64,000 bases of DNA. It comes from Clusia tigrina. Lineage: Eukaryota > Arthropoda > Insecta > Diptera > Clusiidae. Location of the stretch: contig OV050032.1 in the NCBI GenBank assembly GCA_920105625.2, positions 78,969,879 through 79,033,878 of the forward strand, given 5' to 3'. The stretch's first letter is position 1; each line of letters begins with the position of its first letter. Shown here in pieces: positions 24,667 to 37,657 of the stretch. Below the pieces are notes generated by a model that worked only from the letters and a program-made list of their open reading frames with translations, had not been told where the DNA came from and did not search any database. Both the position numbers and the translations under genes were made by a program.

Positions 24667-26038
24667 TGAAGTTTTATCAGTGTTTGATTTGGGACTCAAG
24701 GGTAGCATAGCTTTGAGCGATAGCTTAAATTGACAAGAGGCTCGAGTGCTTTGTTGCTACAAAATTTCAAGGTTTTATGACGCTTCAGTAAAAAGTTGCA
24801 AGCATTTGTATGTTGCAAACTTTGATAGGTGTAGGACGTACCGTATAGAAGTTAGGGCCATTTGAAGTTTTATCAGTGTTTGATTTGGGACTCAAGGGTA
24901 GCATAGCTTTGAGCGATAGCTTAAATTGACAAGAGGCTCGAGTACTTTATTGTTACAAAATTTCAAGGTTTTATGACGCTCCAGTAAAAAGTTACAAGCA
25001 TTTGTATGTTGCAAACTTTGATAGGTGTAGGACGTACCGTATAGTAGTTAGGGCCATTTGAAGTTTTATCAGTGTTTGATTTCGGACTCAAGGGTAGCAT
25101 AGCTTTGAGCGATAGCTTAAATTGACAAGAGGCTCGAGTACTTTATTGTTACAAAATTTCAAGGTTTTATGACGCTCCAGTAAAAAGTTACAAGCATTTG
25201 TATGTTGCAAACTTTGATACGTGTAGGACGTACCGTATAGAAGTTTGGGCCATATGAAGTTTTATCAGTGTTTGATTTGGGACTCAAGGGTAGCATAGCT
25301 TTGAGCGATAGCTTAAATTGACAAGAGGCTCGAGTACTTTATTGTTACAAAATTTCAAGGTTTTATGACGCTCCAGTAAAAAGTTACAAGCATTTGTATG
25401 TTGCAAACTTTGATAGGTGTAGGACGTACCGTATAGAAGTTAGGGCCATTTGAAGTTTTATCAGTGTTTGATTTGGGACTCAAGGGTAGCATAGCTTTGA
25501 GCGATAGCTTTAATTGACAAGAGGCTCGAGTACTTTATTGTTACAAAATTTCAAGGTTTTATGACGCTCCAGTAAAAAGTTACAAGCATTTGTATGTTGC
25601 AAACTTTGATAGGTGTAGGACGTACCGTTTAGAAGTTAGGGCCATTTGAAGTTTTATCAGTGTTTGATTTGGGACTCAAGGGTAGCATAGCTTTGAACGA
25701 TAGCTCAAATTGACAAGAGGCTCGAGTGATTTATTGTTACAAAATTTCAAGGTTTTATGACGCTCAATTAAAAAGTTAGAAGCATTTGTATGTTGCAAAC
25801 TTTGATAGGTGTAGGACATACCGTATAGAAGTTAGGGCCATTTGAAGTTTTATCAATGTTTGATTTGGGACTCAAGGGTAGCATAGCTTTGAGCGATAGC
25901 TTAAATTGACAAGAGGCTCGAGTACTTTATTGTTACAAAATTTCAAGGTTTTATGACGCTCCAGTAAAAAGTTACAAGCATTTGTATGTTGCAAACTTTG
26001 ATAGGTGTAGGACGTACCGTTTAGAAGTTAGGGCCATT
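24667..26038 (+). repeat. 7-monomer higher-order repeat, fourth copy
   Basis: Lies exactly 3531 bp after the third copy. The few differences noticed include CCATATGAAG near 25250 and GCTGTGAACG near 26083. Confidence 0.88.
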
Positions 26039-27020
26039 TGAAGTTTTATCAGTGTTTGATTTGGGACTCTAGGGTAGCATAGCTGTGAACGATAGCTCAA
26101 ATTGACAAGAGGCTCGAGTGATTTATTGTTACAAAATTTCAAGGTTTTATGACGCTCCAGTAAAAAGTTAGAAGCATTTGTATGTTGCAAACTTTGATAG
26201 GTGTAGGACATACCGTATAGAAGTTAGGGAAATTTGAAGTTTTGTCAGTGTTTGATTTGGGACTCAAGGGTAGCATAGCTTTGAGCGATAGCTTAGATTG
26301 GCAAGAGGCTCGAGTACTTTATTGTTACAAAATTTCAAGGTTTTATGACGCTCCAGTAAAAAGTTACAAGCATTTGGATGTTGCAAACTTTGATAGGTGT
26401 AGGACGTACCGTATACGAAGTTAGGGCCATTTGAAGTTTTATCAGTGTTTGATTTGGGACTCAAGGGTAGCATAGCTTTGAGCGATAGCTTAAATTGACA
26501 AGAGGCTCGAGTGCTTTATTGTTACAAAATTTCAAGGTTTTATGACGCTCCAGTAAAAAGTTAGAAGCATTTGTATGTTGCAAACTTAGATAGGTGTAGG
26601 ACGTACCGTATAGAAGTTAGGGCCATTTGAAGTTTTATCAGTGTTTGATTTGGGACTCAAGGGTAGCATAGCTTTGAGCGATAGCTTAAATTGACAAGAG
26701 GCTCGAGTACTTTATTGTTACAAAATTTCAAGGTTTTATGACGCTCCAGTAAAAAGTTACAAGCATTTGTATGTTGCAAACTTTGATAGGTGTAGGACGT
26801 GCCGTATACGAAGTTAGGGCCATTTGAAGTTTTTTCAGTGTTTCATTTGGGACTCAAGGGTACCATAGTTTTGAGCGATAGCTTAAATTGACAAGAGGCT
26901 CGAGTGCTTTATTGTTACAAAATTTCAAGGTTTTATGACGCTCCAGTAAAAAGTTACGAGCATTTGTATGTTGCAAACTTTGATAGGTGTAGGACGTACC
27001 GTATAGAAGTTAGGGCCATT

Positions 27021-27216
27021 TGAAGTTGTATCAGTGTTTGATTTAAAACTGAAAGGTAGCATAGCTTTAAGCGATAGCTTCAATTGAAAATTGGCTCGAG
27101 TACTCTATTGCTACAAAATTTCAAGGTTTTATGACGCTCCAGTAAAAAGATACAAGCATTTGTATATTGCAAGCTTTGATAAGTGTAGGACGTACCGTAT
27201 AGAAGTTAGGGCCATT
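27021..27216 (+). repeat. Divergent TTTAAAACTGAAAGG monomer, copy 3
   Basis: 3531 bp after copy 2. Confidence 0.88.
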
Positions 27217-28589
27217 TCAAGTTTTATTTGTGTTTGATTTGGGACTCAAGGGTAGCTTAGCTTTGAGCGATAGCTTAAATTGACAAGAGGCTCGAGAGCT
27301 TTATTGTTACAAAATTTCAAGGTTTTATGACGCTCCAGTAAAAAGTTAGAAGTATTTGTATGTTGCAAACTTTGATAGGTGTAGGACGTACCATATAGAA
27401 GTTAAACCCATTTGAAGTTTTATCAGTGTTTGATTTGGGACTCAAGGGTAGCATAGCTTTGAGCGATAGCTTAAATTGACAAGAAGCTCGAGTACTTTAT
27501 TGTTACAAAATTTCAAGTTTTTATGACGCTCCAGTAAAATGTTACAAGCATTTGTATGTTGCAAACTTTGATAGGTGTAGGACGTACCGTATAGAAGTTA
27601 GGGCCATTTGAAGTTTCATCAGTGTTTGATTTGGGACTCAAGGGTAGCATAGCTTTGAGCGATAGCTTAAATTGACAAGAGGCTCGAGTACTTTATTGTT
27701 ACAAAATTTCAAGGTTCTATGACGCTCCAGTAAAAAGTTAAAAGCATTTGTATGTTGCAAACTTTGATAGGTGTAGGACGTACCCTATAGAAGTTAGGGC
27801 CATTTGAAGTTTTATCAGTGTTTGATTTGGGACTCAAGGGTAGCATAGCTTTGAGCGATAGCTTAAACTGACAAGAGGCTCGAGTACTTTATTGTTACAA
27901 AATTTCAAGGTTTTATGACGCTCCAGTAAAAATTTACAAGCATTTGTATATTGCAAGCTTTGATAGTTGTAGGACGTACCGTATAGAAGTTAGGTCCATT
28001 TCAAGTTTTATTTGTGTTTGATTTGGGACTCAAGGGTAGCTTAGCTTTGAGCGATAGCTTAAATTGACAAGAGGCTCGAGTACTTTATTGTTACAAAATT
28101 TCAAGGTTTTATGACGCTCCAGTAAAAAGTTACAAGCATTTGTATGTTGCAAACTTTGATAGTTGTAGGACGTACCGTATAGAAGTTAGGGCCATTTGAA
28201 GTTTTATCAGTGTTTGATTTGGGACTCAAGGGTAGCATAGCTTTGAGCGATAGCTTAAATTGACAAGAGGCTCGAGTACTTTATTGTTACAAAATTTCAA
28301 GGTTTTATGACGCTCCAGTAAAAAGTTACAAGCATTTGTATGTTGCAAACTTTGATACGTGTAGGACGTACCGTATAGAAGTTAGGGCCATTTGAAGTCT
28401 TATCAGTGTTTGATTTGGGACTCAAGGGTAGCATAGCTTTGAGCGATTGCTTAAATTGACAAGAGGCTCGAGTACTTTATTGTTACATAGTTTCAAGGAT
28501 TTATGACGCTCCAGTAAAAAGTTACAAGCATTTGTATGTTGCAAACTTTGATACGTGTAGGACGTACCGTATAGAAGTTAGGGCCATTT

Positions 28590-30190
28590 GAAGTCTTATC
28601 AGTGTTTGATTTGGGACTCAAGGGTAGCATAGCTTTGAGCGATAGCTTAAATTGACAAGAGGCTCGAGTTCTTTATTGTTACAAAATTTCAAGGTTTTAG
28701 GACGCTCCAGTAAAAAGTTACAAGCATATGTATGTTGCAAATTTTGATAGGTGTAGGACGTACCGTATAGAAGTTAGGGCCATTTGAAGTTTTATCAGTG
28801 TGTGATTTGGGACTCAAGGGTAGCATAGCTTTGAGCGATAGCTTAAATTGACAAGAGGCTCGAGTGCTTTATTGTTACAAAATTTCAAGGTTTTATGACG
28901 CTCCAGTAAAAAGTTCCAAACATTTGTATGTTGCAAACTTTGATAGGTGTAGGACGTACCGTATAGAAGTTAGGGCCATTTGAAGTTTTATCAGTGTTTG
29001 ATCTGGGACTCAAGGGTACCATAGCTTTGAGCGATAGCTTAAATTGACAAGAGGCTCGAGTACTTTATTGTTACAAAGTTTCAAGGTTTAATGACGCTCC
29101 AGTAAAAAGTTACAAGCATTTGTATGTTGCAAACTTTGATAGGTGTAGGACGTACCGTATAGAAGTTAGGGCCATTTGAAGTTTTATCAGTGTTTCATTT
29201 GGGACTCAAGGGTAGCATAGCTTTAAGCGATAGCTTAAATTGACAAGATGCTCGAGTACTTTATTGTTACAAAATTTCAAGGTTTTATGACGCTCCAGTA
29301 AAAAGTTACAAGCATTTGTATGTTGCAAACTTTGATACGTGTAGGACGTACCGTTTAGAAGTTTGGGCCATTTGAAGTTTTATCAGTGTTTGATTTGGGA
29401 CTCAAGGGTAGCATAGCTTTGAGCGATAGCTTAAATTGACAAGAGGCTCGAGTACTTTATTGTTACAAAATTTCAAGGTTTTATGACGCTCCAGTAAAAA
29501 CTTACAAGATTTTACGGTATAGAAGTTAGGGCCATTTGAAGTTTTATCAGTGTTTGATTTGGGACTCAAGGGTAGCATAGCTTTGAGTGATAGCTTAAAT
29601 TGACAAGAGGCTCGAGTGCTTTGTTGCTACAAAATTTCAAGGTTTTATGACGCTTCAGTAAAAAGTTGCAAGCATTTGTATGTTGCAAACTTTGATAGGT
29701 GTAGGACGTACCGTATAGAAGTTAGGGCCATTTGAAGTTTTATCAGTGTTTGATTTGGGACTCAAGGGTAGCATAGCTTTGAGCGATAGCTTAAATTGAC
29801 CAGAGGCTAGAGTACTTTATTGTTACAAAATTTCAAGGTTTTATGACGCTCCAGTAAAAAGTTACAAGCATTTGTATGTTGCAAACTTTGATAGGTGTAG
29901 GACGTACCGTATAGTAGTTAGGGCCATTTGAAGTTTTATCAGTGTTTGATTTCGGACTCAAGGGTAGCATAGCTTTGAGCGATAGCTTAAATTGACAAGA
30001 GGCTCGAGTACTTTATTGTTACAAAATTTCAAGGTTTTATGACGCTCCAGTAAAAAGTTACAAGCATTTGTATATTGCAAGCTTTGATAGGTGTAGGACG
30101 TACCGTATAGAAGTTAGGGCCATTTCAAGTTTTATTTGTGTTTGATTTGGGACTCAAGGGTAGCTTAGCTTTGAGCGATAGCTTAAATTG
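28590..30190 (+). repeat. Eight-monomer block copied at 31500-33100
   Basis: A constant offset of 2909 bp links TTTTAGGACG with GCATATGTATG, GTTCCAAAC, GTTTCATTTGGG, the 164-bp monomer (29373 and 32282), CGTATAGTAG (29912 and 32821) and GTATATTGCAAGC. It breaks near 30190/33100, where TTTAATG and TTTTATG types differ. Confidence 0.84.
29373..29536 (+). repeat. 164-bp short monomer 8
   Basis: Follows a CGTTTAGAAGTTTGGGCC monomer end, a different flank from copies 1-7. It is part of the 28590-30190 block. Confidence 0.9.
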
Positions 30191-31499
30191 ACAAGAGGCT
30201 CGAGTACTTTATTGTTACAAAGTTTCAAGGTTTAATGACGCTCCAGTAAAAAGTTACAAGCATTTGTATGTTGCAAACTTTGATAGGTGTAGGACGTACC
30301 GTATAGAAGTTAGGGCCATTTGAAGTTTTATCAGTGTTTCATTTGGGACTCAAGGGTAGCATAGCTTTAAGCGATAGCTTAAATTGACAAGAGGCTCGAG
30401 TACTTTATTGTTACAAAATTTCAAGGTTTTATGACGCTCCAGTAAAAAGTTACAAGCATTTGTATGTTGCAAAATTTGATACGTGTAGGACGTACCGTTT
30501 AGAAGTTTGGGCCATTTGAAGTTTTATCAGTGTTTGATTTGGGACTCAAGGGTAGCATAGCTTTGAGCGATAGCTTAAATTGACAAGAGGCTCGAGTACT
30601 TTATTGTTACAAAATTTCAAGGTTTTATGACGCTCCAGTAAAAAGTTACAAGCATTTGTATGTTGCAAACTTTGATAGTTGTAGGACGTACCGTATAGAA
30701 GTTAGGGCCATTTGAAGTTTTATCAGTGTTTGATTTGGGACTCAAGGGTAGCATAGCTTTGAGCGATAGCTTAAATTGACAAGAGGCTCGAGTACTTTAT
30801 TGTTACAAAATTTCAAGGTTTTATGACGCTCCAGTAAAAAGTTACAAGCATTTGTATGTTGCAAACTTTGATAGGTGCAGGACGTACCGTATAGAAGTTA
30901 GGGCCATTAGAAGTTTTTTCAGTGTTTGATTTGGGACTCAAGGGTAGCATAGCATTGAGCGATAGCTTAAATTTGACAAGAGGCTCGAGTACTTTATTGT
31001 TACAAAATTTCAAGGTTTTATGACGCTCCAGTAAAAAGTTACAAGCATTTGTATGTTGCAAACTTTGATACGTGCAGGACGTACCGTATAGAAGTTAGGG
31101 CCATTTGAAGTCTTATCAGTGTTTGATTTGGGACTCAAGGGTAGCATAGCTTTAAGCGATAGCTTAAATTGACAAGAGGCTCGAGTACTTTATTGTTACA
31201 AAATTTCAAGGTTTTATGACGCTCCAGTAAAAAGTTACAAGCATTTGTATGTTGCAAAATTTGATACGTGTAGGACGTACCGTTTAGAAGTTTGGGCCAT
31301 TTGAAGTTTTATCAGTGTTTGATTTGGGACTCAAGGATAGCATAGCTTTGAGCGATAGCTTAAATTGACAAGAGGCTCGAGTACTTTATTGTTACAAAAT
31401 TTCAAGGTTTTATGACGCTCCAGTAAAAAGTTACAAGCATTTGTATGTTGCAAACTTTGATAGTTGTAGGACGTACCGTATAGAAGTTAGGGCCATTTG

Positions 31500-33100
31500 A
31501 AGTTTTATCAGTGTTTGATTTGGGACTCAAGGGTAGCATAGCTTTGAGCGATAGCTTAAATTGACAAGAGGCTCGAGTACTTTATTGTTACAAAATTTCA
31601 AGGTTTTAGGACGCTCCAGTAAAAAGTTACAAGCATATGTATGTTACAAATTTTGATAGGTGTAGGACGTACCGTATAGAAGTTAGGGCCATTTGAAGTT
31701 TTATCAGTGTGTGATTTGGGACTCAAGGGTAGCATAGCTTTGAGCGATAGCTTAAATTGACAAGAGGCTCGAGTGCTTTATTGTTACAAAATTTCAAGGT
31801 TTTATGACGCTCCAGTAAAAAGTTCCAAACATTTGTATGTTGCAAACTTTGATAGGTGTAGGACGTACCGTATAGAAGTTAGGGCCATTTGAAGTTTTAT
31901 CAGTGTTTGATCTGGGACTCAAGGGTACCATAGCTTTGAGCGATAGCTTAAATTGACAAGAGGCTCGAGTACTTTATTGTTACAAAGTTTCAAGGTTTAA
32001 TGACGCTCCAGTAAAAAGTTACAAGCATTTGTATGTTGCAAACTTTGATAGGTGTAGGACGTACCGTATAGAAGTTAGGGCCATTTGAAGTTTTATCAGT
32101 GTTTCATTTGGGACTCAAGGGTAGCATAGCTTTAAGCGATAGCTTAAATTGACAAGAGGCTCGAGTACTTTATTGTTACAAAATTTCAAGGTTTTATGAC
32201 GCTCCAGTAAAAAGTTACAAGCATTTGTATGTTGCAAACTTTGATACGTGTAGGACGTACCGTTTAGAAGTTTGGGCCATTTGAAGTTTTATCAGTGTTT
32301 GATTTGGGACTCAAGGGTACCATAGCTTTGAGCGATAGCTTAAATTGACAAGAGGCTCGAGTACTTTATTGTTACAAAATTTCAAGGTTTTATGACGCTC
32401 CAGTAAAAACTTACAAGATTTTACGGTATAGAAGTTAGGGCCATTTGAAGTTTTATCAGTGTTTGATTTGGGACTCAAGGGTAGCATAGCTTTGAGCGAT
32501 AGCTTAAATTGACAAGAGGCTCGAGTGCTTTGTTGCTACAAAATTTCAAGGTTTTATGACGCTTCAGTAAAAAGTTGCAAGCATTTGTATGTTGCAAACT
32601 TTGATAGGTGTAGGACGTACCGTATAGAAGTTAGGGCCATTTGAAGTTTTATCAGTGTTTGATTTGGGACTCAAGGGTAACACAGCTCTGAGTGATAGCT
32701 TAAATTGACAAGAGGCTCGAGTACTTTATTGTTACAAAATTTCAAGGTTTTATGACGCTCCAGTAAAAAGTTACAAGCATTTGTATGTTGCAAACTTTGA
32801 TAGGTGTAGGACGTACCGTATAGTAGTTAGGGCCATTTGAAGTTTTATCAGTGTTTGATTTCGGACTCAAGGGTAGCATAGCTTTGAGCAATAGCTTAAA
32901 TTGACAAGAGGCTCGAGTACTTTATTGTTACAAAATTTCAAGGTTTTATGACGCTCCAGTAAAAAGTTACAAGCATTTGTATATTGCAAGCTTTGATAGG
33001 TGTAGGACGTACCGTATAGAAGTTAGGGCCATTTCAAGTTTTATTTGTGTTTGATTTGGGACTCAAGGGTAGCTTAGCTTTGAGCGATAGCTTAAATTGA
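31500..33100 (+). repeat. Second copy of the 28590-30190 block
   Basis: Differs from the first copy in the monomer at 32646, which carries GGTAACACAGCTCTGAG. That variant is also the marker of the 9-mer that follows, so this copy is a mosaic. Confidence 0.82.
32282..32445 (+). repeat. 164-bp short monomer 9
   Basis: 2909 bp after monomer 8, with GGTACCATAG near its start. Confidence 0.9.
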
Positions 33101-33410
33101 CAAGAGGCTCGAGTACTTTATTGTTACAAAATTTCAAGGTTTTATGACGCTCCAGTAAAAAGTTACAAGCATTTGTATGTTGCAAACTTTGATAGTTGTA
33201 GGACGTACCGTATAGAAGTTAGGGCCATTTGAAGTTTTATCAGTGTTTGATTTGGGACTCAAGGGTAGCATAGCTTTGAGCGATAGCTTAAATTGACAAG
33301 AGGCTCGAGTACTTTATTGTTACAAAATTTCAAGGTTTTATGACGCTCCAGTAAAAAGTTACAAGCATTTGTATGTTGCAAACTTTGATAGGTGCAATAC
33401 GTACCGTATA

Positions 33411-33416
33411 GAAGTT
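33411..33416 (+). repeat. 16-bp deletion junction between GAAGTT direct repeats, copy 1
   Basis: The usual GAAGTT-AGGGCCATTT-GAAGTT is collapsed to a single GAAGTT, giving a 180-bp monomer. The exact loss of one repeat plus spacer points to slippage or short-homology recombination. The preceding GGTGCAATACG is also private to this type. Confidence 0.88.
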
Positions 33417-35158
33417 TTTTCAGTGTTTGATTTGGGACTCAAGGGTAGCATAGCTTTGAGCGATAGCTTAAATTGACAAGAGGCTCGAGTACTTTATTGT
33501 TACAAAATTTCAAGGTTTTATGACGCTGTAGTAAAAAGTTACAAGCATTTGTATGTTGCAAACTTTGATACGTGTAGGACGTACCGTATAGAAGTTAGGG
33601 CCATTTGAAGTCTTATCAGTGTTTGATTTGGGACTCAAGGGTAGCATAGCTTTGAGCGATTGCTTAAATTGACAAGAGGCTCGAGTACTTTATTGTTACA
33701 TAGTTTCAAGGATTTATGACGCTCCAGAAAAAAGTTACAAGCATTTGTATGTTGCAAACTTTGATACGTGTAGGACGTACCGTATAGAAGTTAGGACCAT
33801 TTGAAGTTTTATCAGTGTTTGATCTGGGACTCAAGGGTACCATAGCTTTGAGCGATAGCTTAAATTGACAAGAGGCTCGAGTACTTTATTGTTACAAAGT
33901 TTCAAGGTTTAATGACGCTCCAGTAAAAAGTTACAACCATTTGTATGTTGCAAACTTTGATAGGTGTAGGACGTACCGTATAGAAGTTAGGGCCATTTGA
34001 AGTTTTATCAGTGTTTCATTTGGGACTCAAGGGTAGCATAGCTTTAAGCGATAGCTTAAATTGACAAGAGGCTCGAGTACTTTATTGTTACAAAATTTCA
34101 AGGTTTTATGACGCTCCAGTAAAAAGTTACAAGCATTTGTATGTTGCAAAATTTGATACGTGTAGGACGTACCGTTTAGAAGTTTGGGCCATTTGAAGTT
34201 TTATCAGTGTTTGATTTGGGACTCAAGGGTAGCATAGCTTTGAGCGATAGCTTAAATTGACAAGAGGCTCGAGTACTTTATTGTTACAAAATTTCAAGGT
34301 TCTATGACGCTCCAGTAAAAAGTTACAAGCATTTGTATGTTGCAAACTTTGATAGGTGTAGGACGTACCGTATAGAAGTTAGGGCCATTTGAAGTTTTAT
34401 CAGTGTTTGATTTGGGACTCAAGGGTAACACAGCTCTGAGCGATAGCTTAAATTGACAAGAGGCTCGAGTACTTTATTGTTACAAAATTTCAAGGTTTTA
34501 TGACGCTCCAGTAAAAAGTTACAAGCATTTGTATGTTGCAAACTTTGATAGGTGTAGGACGTACCGTATAGTAGTTAGGGCCATTTGAAGTTTTATCAGT
34601 GTTTGATTTCGGACTCAAGGGTAGCATAGCTTTGAGCGATAGCTTAAATTGACAAGAGGCTCGAGTACTTTATTGTTACAAAATTTCAAGGTTTTATGAC
34701 GCTCCAGTAAAAAGTTACAAGCATTTGTATATTGCAAGCTTTGATAGGTGTAGGACGTACCGTATAGAAGTTAGGGCCATTTCAAGTTTTATTTGTGTTT
34801 GATTTGGGACTCAAGGGTAGCTTAGCTTTGAGCGATAGCTTAAATTGACAAGAGGCTCGAGTACTTTATTGTTACAAAATTTCAAGGTTTTATGACGCTC
34901 CAGTAAAAAGTTACAAGCATTTGTATGTTGCAAACTTTGATAGTTGTAGGACGTACCGTATAGAAGTTAGGGCCATTTGAAGTTTTATCAGTGTTTGATT
35001 TGGGACTCAAGGGTAGCATAGCTTTGAGCGATAGCTTAAATTGACAAGAGGCTCGAGTACTTTATTGTTACAAAATTTCAAGGTTTTATGACGCTCCAGT
35101 AAAAAGTTACAAGCATTTGTATGTTGCAAACTTTGATAGGTGCAATACGTACCGTATA
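33411..35158 (+). repeat. 9-monomer higher-order repeat, 1748 bp (eight of 196 and one of 180)
   Basis: Measured from one 16-bp-deletion junction to the next. Internal markers in order: GACGCTGTAG, GCGATTGCTT with CATAGTTTC, GATCTGGG with GGTACCATAG, GTTTCATTTGGG, CGTTTAGAAG, GGTTCTATG, GGTAACACAGCTCTGAG, CGTATAGTAG/TTCGGACTC, GTATATTGCAAGC, GATAGTTG. Confidence 0.9.
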
Positions 35159-35164
35159 GAAGTT
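35159..35164 (+). repeat. 16-bp deletion junction, copy 2
   Basis: Same collapsed GAAGTT after GGTGCAATACG, 1748 bp after copy 1. It was inherited with the higher-order unit rather than formed anew. Confidence 0.88.
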
Positions 35165-36710
35165 TTTTCAGTGTTTGATTTGGGACTCAAGGGTAGCATA
35201 GCTTTGAGCGATAGCTTAAATTGACAAGAGGCTCGAGTACTTTATTGTTACAAAATTTCAAGGTTTTATGACGCTGTAGTAAAAAGTTACAAGCATTTGT
35301 ATGTTGCAAACTTTGATACGTGTAGGACGTACCGTATAGAAGTTAGGGCCATTTGAAGTCTTATCAGTGTTTGATTTGGGACTCAAGGGTAGCATAGCTT
35401 TGAGCGATTGCTTAAATTGACAAGAGGCTCGAGTACTTTATTGTTACATAGTTTCAAGGATTTATGACGCTCCAGAAAAAAGTTACAAGCATTTGTATGT
35501 TGCAAACTTTGATACGTGTAGGACGTACCGTATAGAAGTTAGGACCATTTGAAGTTTTATCAGTGTTTGATCTGGGACTCAAGGGTACCATAGCTTTGAG
35601 CGATAGCTTAAATTGACAAGAGGCTCGAGTACTTTATTGTTACAAAGTTTCAAGGTTTAATGACGCTCCAGTAAAAAGTTACAAGCATTTGTATGTTGCA
35701 AACTTTGATAGGTGTAGGACGTACCGTATAGAAGTTAGGGCCATTTGAAGTTTTATCAGTGTTTCATTTGGGACTCAAGGGTAGCATAGCTTTAAGCGAT
35801 AGCTTAAATTGACAAGAGGCTCGAGTACTTTATTGTTACAAAATTTCAAGGTTTTATGACGCTCCAGTAAAAAGTTACAAGCATTTGTATGTTGCAAAAT
35901 TTGATACGTGTAGGACGTACCGTTTAGAAGTTTGGGCCATTTGAAGTTTTATCAGTGTTTGATTTGGGACTCAAGGGTAGCATAGCTTTGAGCGATAGCT
36001 TAAATTGACAAGAGGCTCGAGTACTTTATTGTTACAAAATTTCAAGGTTCTATGACGCTCCAGTAAAAAGTTACAAGCATTTGTATGTTGCAAACTTTGA
36101 TAGGTGTAGGACGTACCGTATAGAAGTTAGGGCCATTTGAAGTTTTATCAGTGTTTGATTTGGGACTCAAGGGTAACACAGCTCTGAGCGATAGCTTAAA
36201 TTGACAAGAGGCTCGAGTACTTTATTGTTACAAAATTTCAAGGTTTTATGACGCTCCAGTAAAAAGTTACAAGCATTTGTATATTGCAAGCTTTGATAGG
36301 TGTAGGACGTACCGTATAGAAGTTAGGGCCATTTCAAGTTTTATTTGTGTTTGATTTGGGACTCAAGGGTAGCTTAGCTTTGAGCGATAGCTTAAATTGA
36401 CAAGAGGCTCGAGTACTTTATTGTTACAAAATTTCAAGGTTTTATGACGCTCCAGTAAAAAGTTACAAGCATTTGTATGTTGCAAACTTTGATAGTTGTA
36501 GGACGTACCGTATAGAAGTTAGGGCCATTTGAAGTTTTATCAGTGTTTGATTTGGGACTCAAGGGTAGCATAGCTTTGAGCGATAGCTTAAATTGACAAG
36601 AGGCTCGAGTACTTTATTGTTACAAAATTTCAAGGTTTTATGACGCTCCAGTAAAAAGTTACAAGCATTTGTATGTTGCAAACTTTGATAGGTGCAATAC
36701 GTACCGTATA
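35159..36710 (+). repeat. 8-monomer derivative, 1552 bp
   Basis: Same order of markers as 33411-35158, but one 196-bp monomer is gone. The GGTAACACAGCTCTGAG monomer runs straight into GTATATTGCAAGC, and the CGTATAGTAG/TTCGGACTC step is missing. A further partial copy continues to about 37490. Confidence 0.9.
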
Positions 36711-36716
36711 GAAGTT
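36711..36716 (+). repeat. 16-bp deletion junction, copy 3
   Basis: Same junction, 1552 bp after copy 2. The spacing is 196 bp less than the first interval. Confidence 0.88.
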
Positions 36717-37493
36717 TTTTCAGTGTTTGATTTGGGACTCAAGGGTAGCATAGCTTTGAGCGATAGCTTAAATTGACAAGAGGCTCGAGTACTTTATTGT
36801 TACAAAATTTCAAGGTTTTATGACGCTGTAGTAAAAAGTTACAAGCATTTGTATGTTGCAAACTTTGATACGTGTAGGACGTACCGTATAGAAGTTAGGG
36901 CCATTTGAAGTCTTATCAGTGTTTGATTTGGGACTCAAGGGTAGCATAGCTTTGAGCGATAGCTTAAATTGACAAGAGGCTCGAGTACTTTATTGTTACA
37001 TAGTTTCAAGGATTTATGACGCTCCAGAAAAAAGTTACAAGCATTTGTATGTTGCAAACTTTGATACGTGTAGGACGTACCGTATAGAAGTTAGGACCAT
37101 TTGAAGTTTTATCAGTGTTTGATCTGGGACTCAAGGGTACCATAGCTTTGAGCGATAGCTTAAATTGACAAGAGGCTCGAGTACTTTATTGTTACAAAGT
37201 TTCAAGGTTTAATGACGCTCCAGTAAAAAGTTACAACCATTTGTATGTTGCAAACTTTGATAGGTGTAGGACGTACCGTATAGAAGTTAGGGCCATTTGA
37301 AGTTTTATCAGTGTTTCATTTGGGACTCAAGGGTAGCATAGCTTTAAGCGATAGCTTAAATTGACAAGAGGCTCGAGTACTTTATTGTTACAAAATTTCA
37401 AGGTTTTATGACGCTCCAGTAAAAAGTTACAAGCATTTGTATGTTGCAAAATTTGATACGTGTAGGACGTACCGTTTAGAAGTTTGGGCCATT

Positions 37494-37657
37494 TGAAGTT
37501 TTATCAGTGTTTGATTTGGGACTCAAGGGTAGCATAGCTTTGAGCGATAGCTTAAATTGACAAGAGGCTCGAGTACTTTATTGTTACAAAATTTCAAGGT
37601 TTTATGACGCTCCAGTAAAAACTTACAAGATTTTACGGTATAGAAGTTAGGGCCATT
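37494..37657 (+). repeat. 164-bp short monomer 10
   Basis: Same CGTTTAGAAGTTTGGGCC flank as copies 8 and 9. It is the last short monomer of the left arm. Confidence 0.9.

Larger units (their letters stand above)
23943..27473 (+). repeat. 18-monomer tandem duplication, second copy (3531 bp)
   Basis: Nearly the same as the first copy, including the odd GTTAAACCCATTTG at about 23872 and 27403. After it the array returns to the context seen near 19440 (AAGAAGCTCGAG, TTTCAAGTTTTTATG, AAAATGTTAC), as a tandem duplication predicts. Confidence 0.86.

Noticed and set aside
14623..31061. Open reading frames giving MLPLSPKSNTDKTSNGPN and MSYTYQSLQHTN peptides
   Set aside because: Same satellite by-product. 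They recur because the higher-order repeats copy the same monomers.
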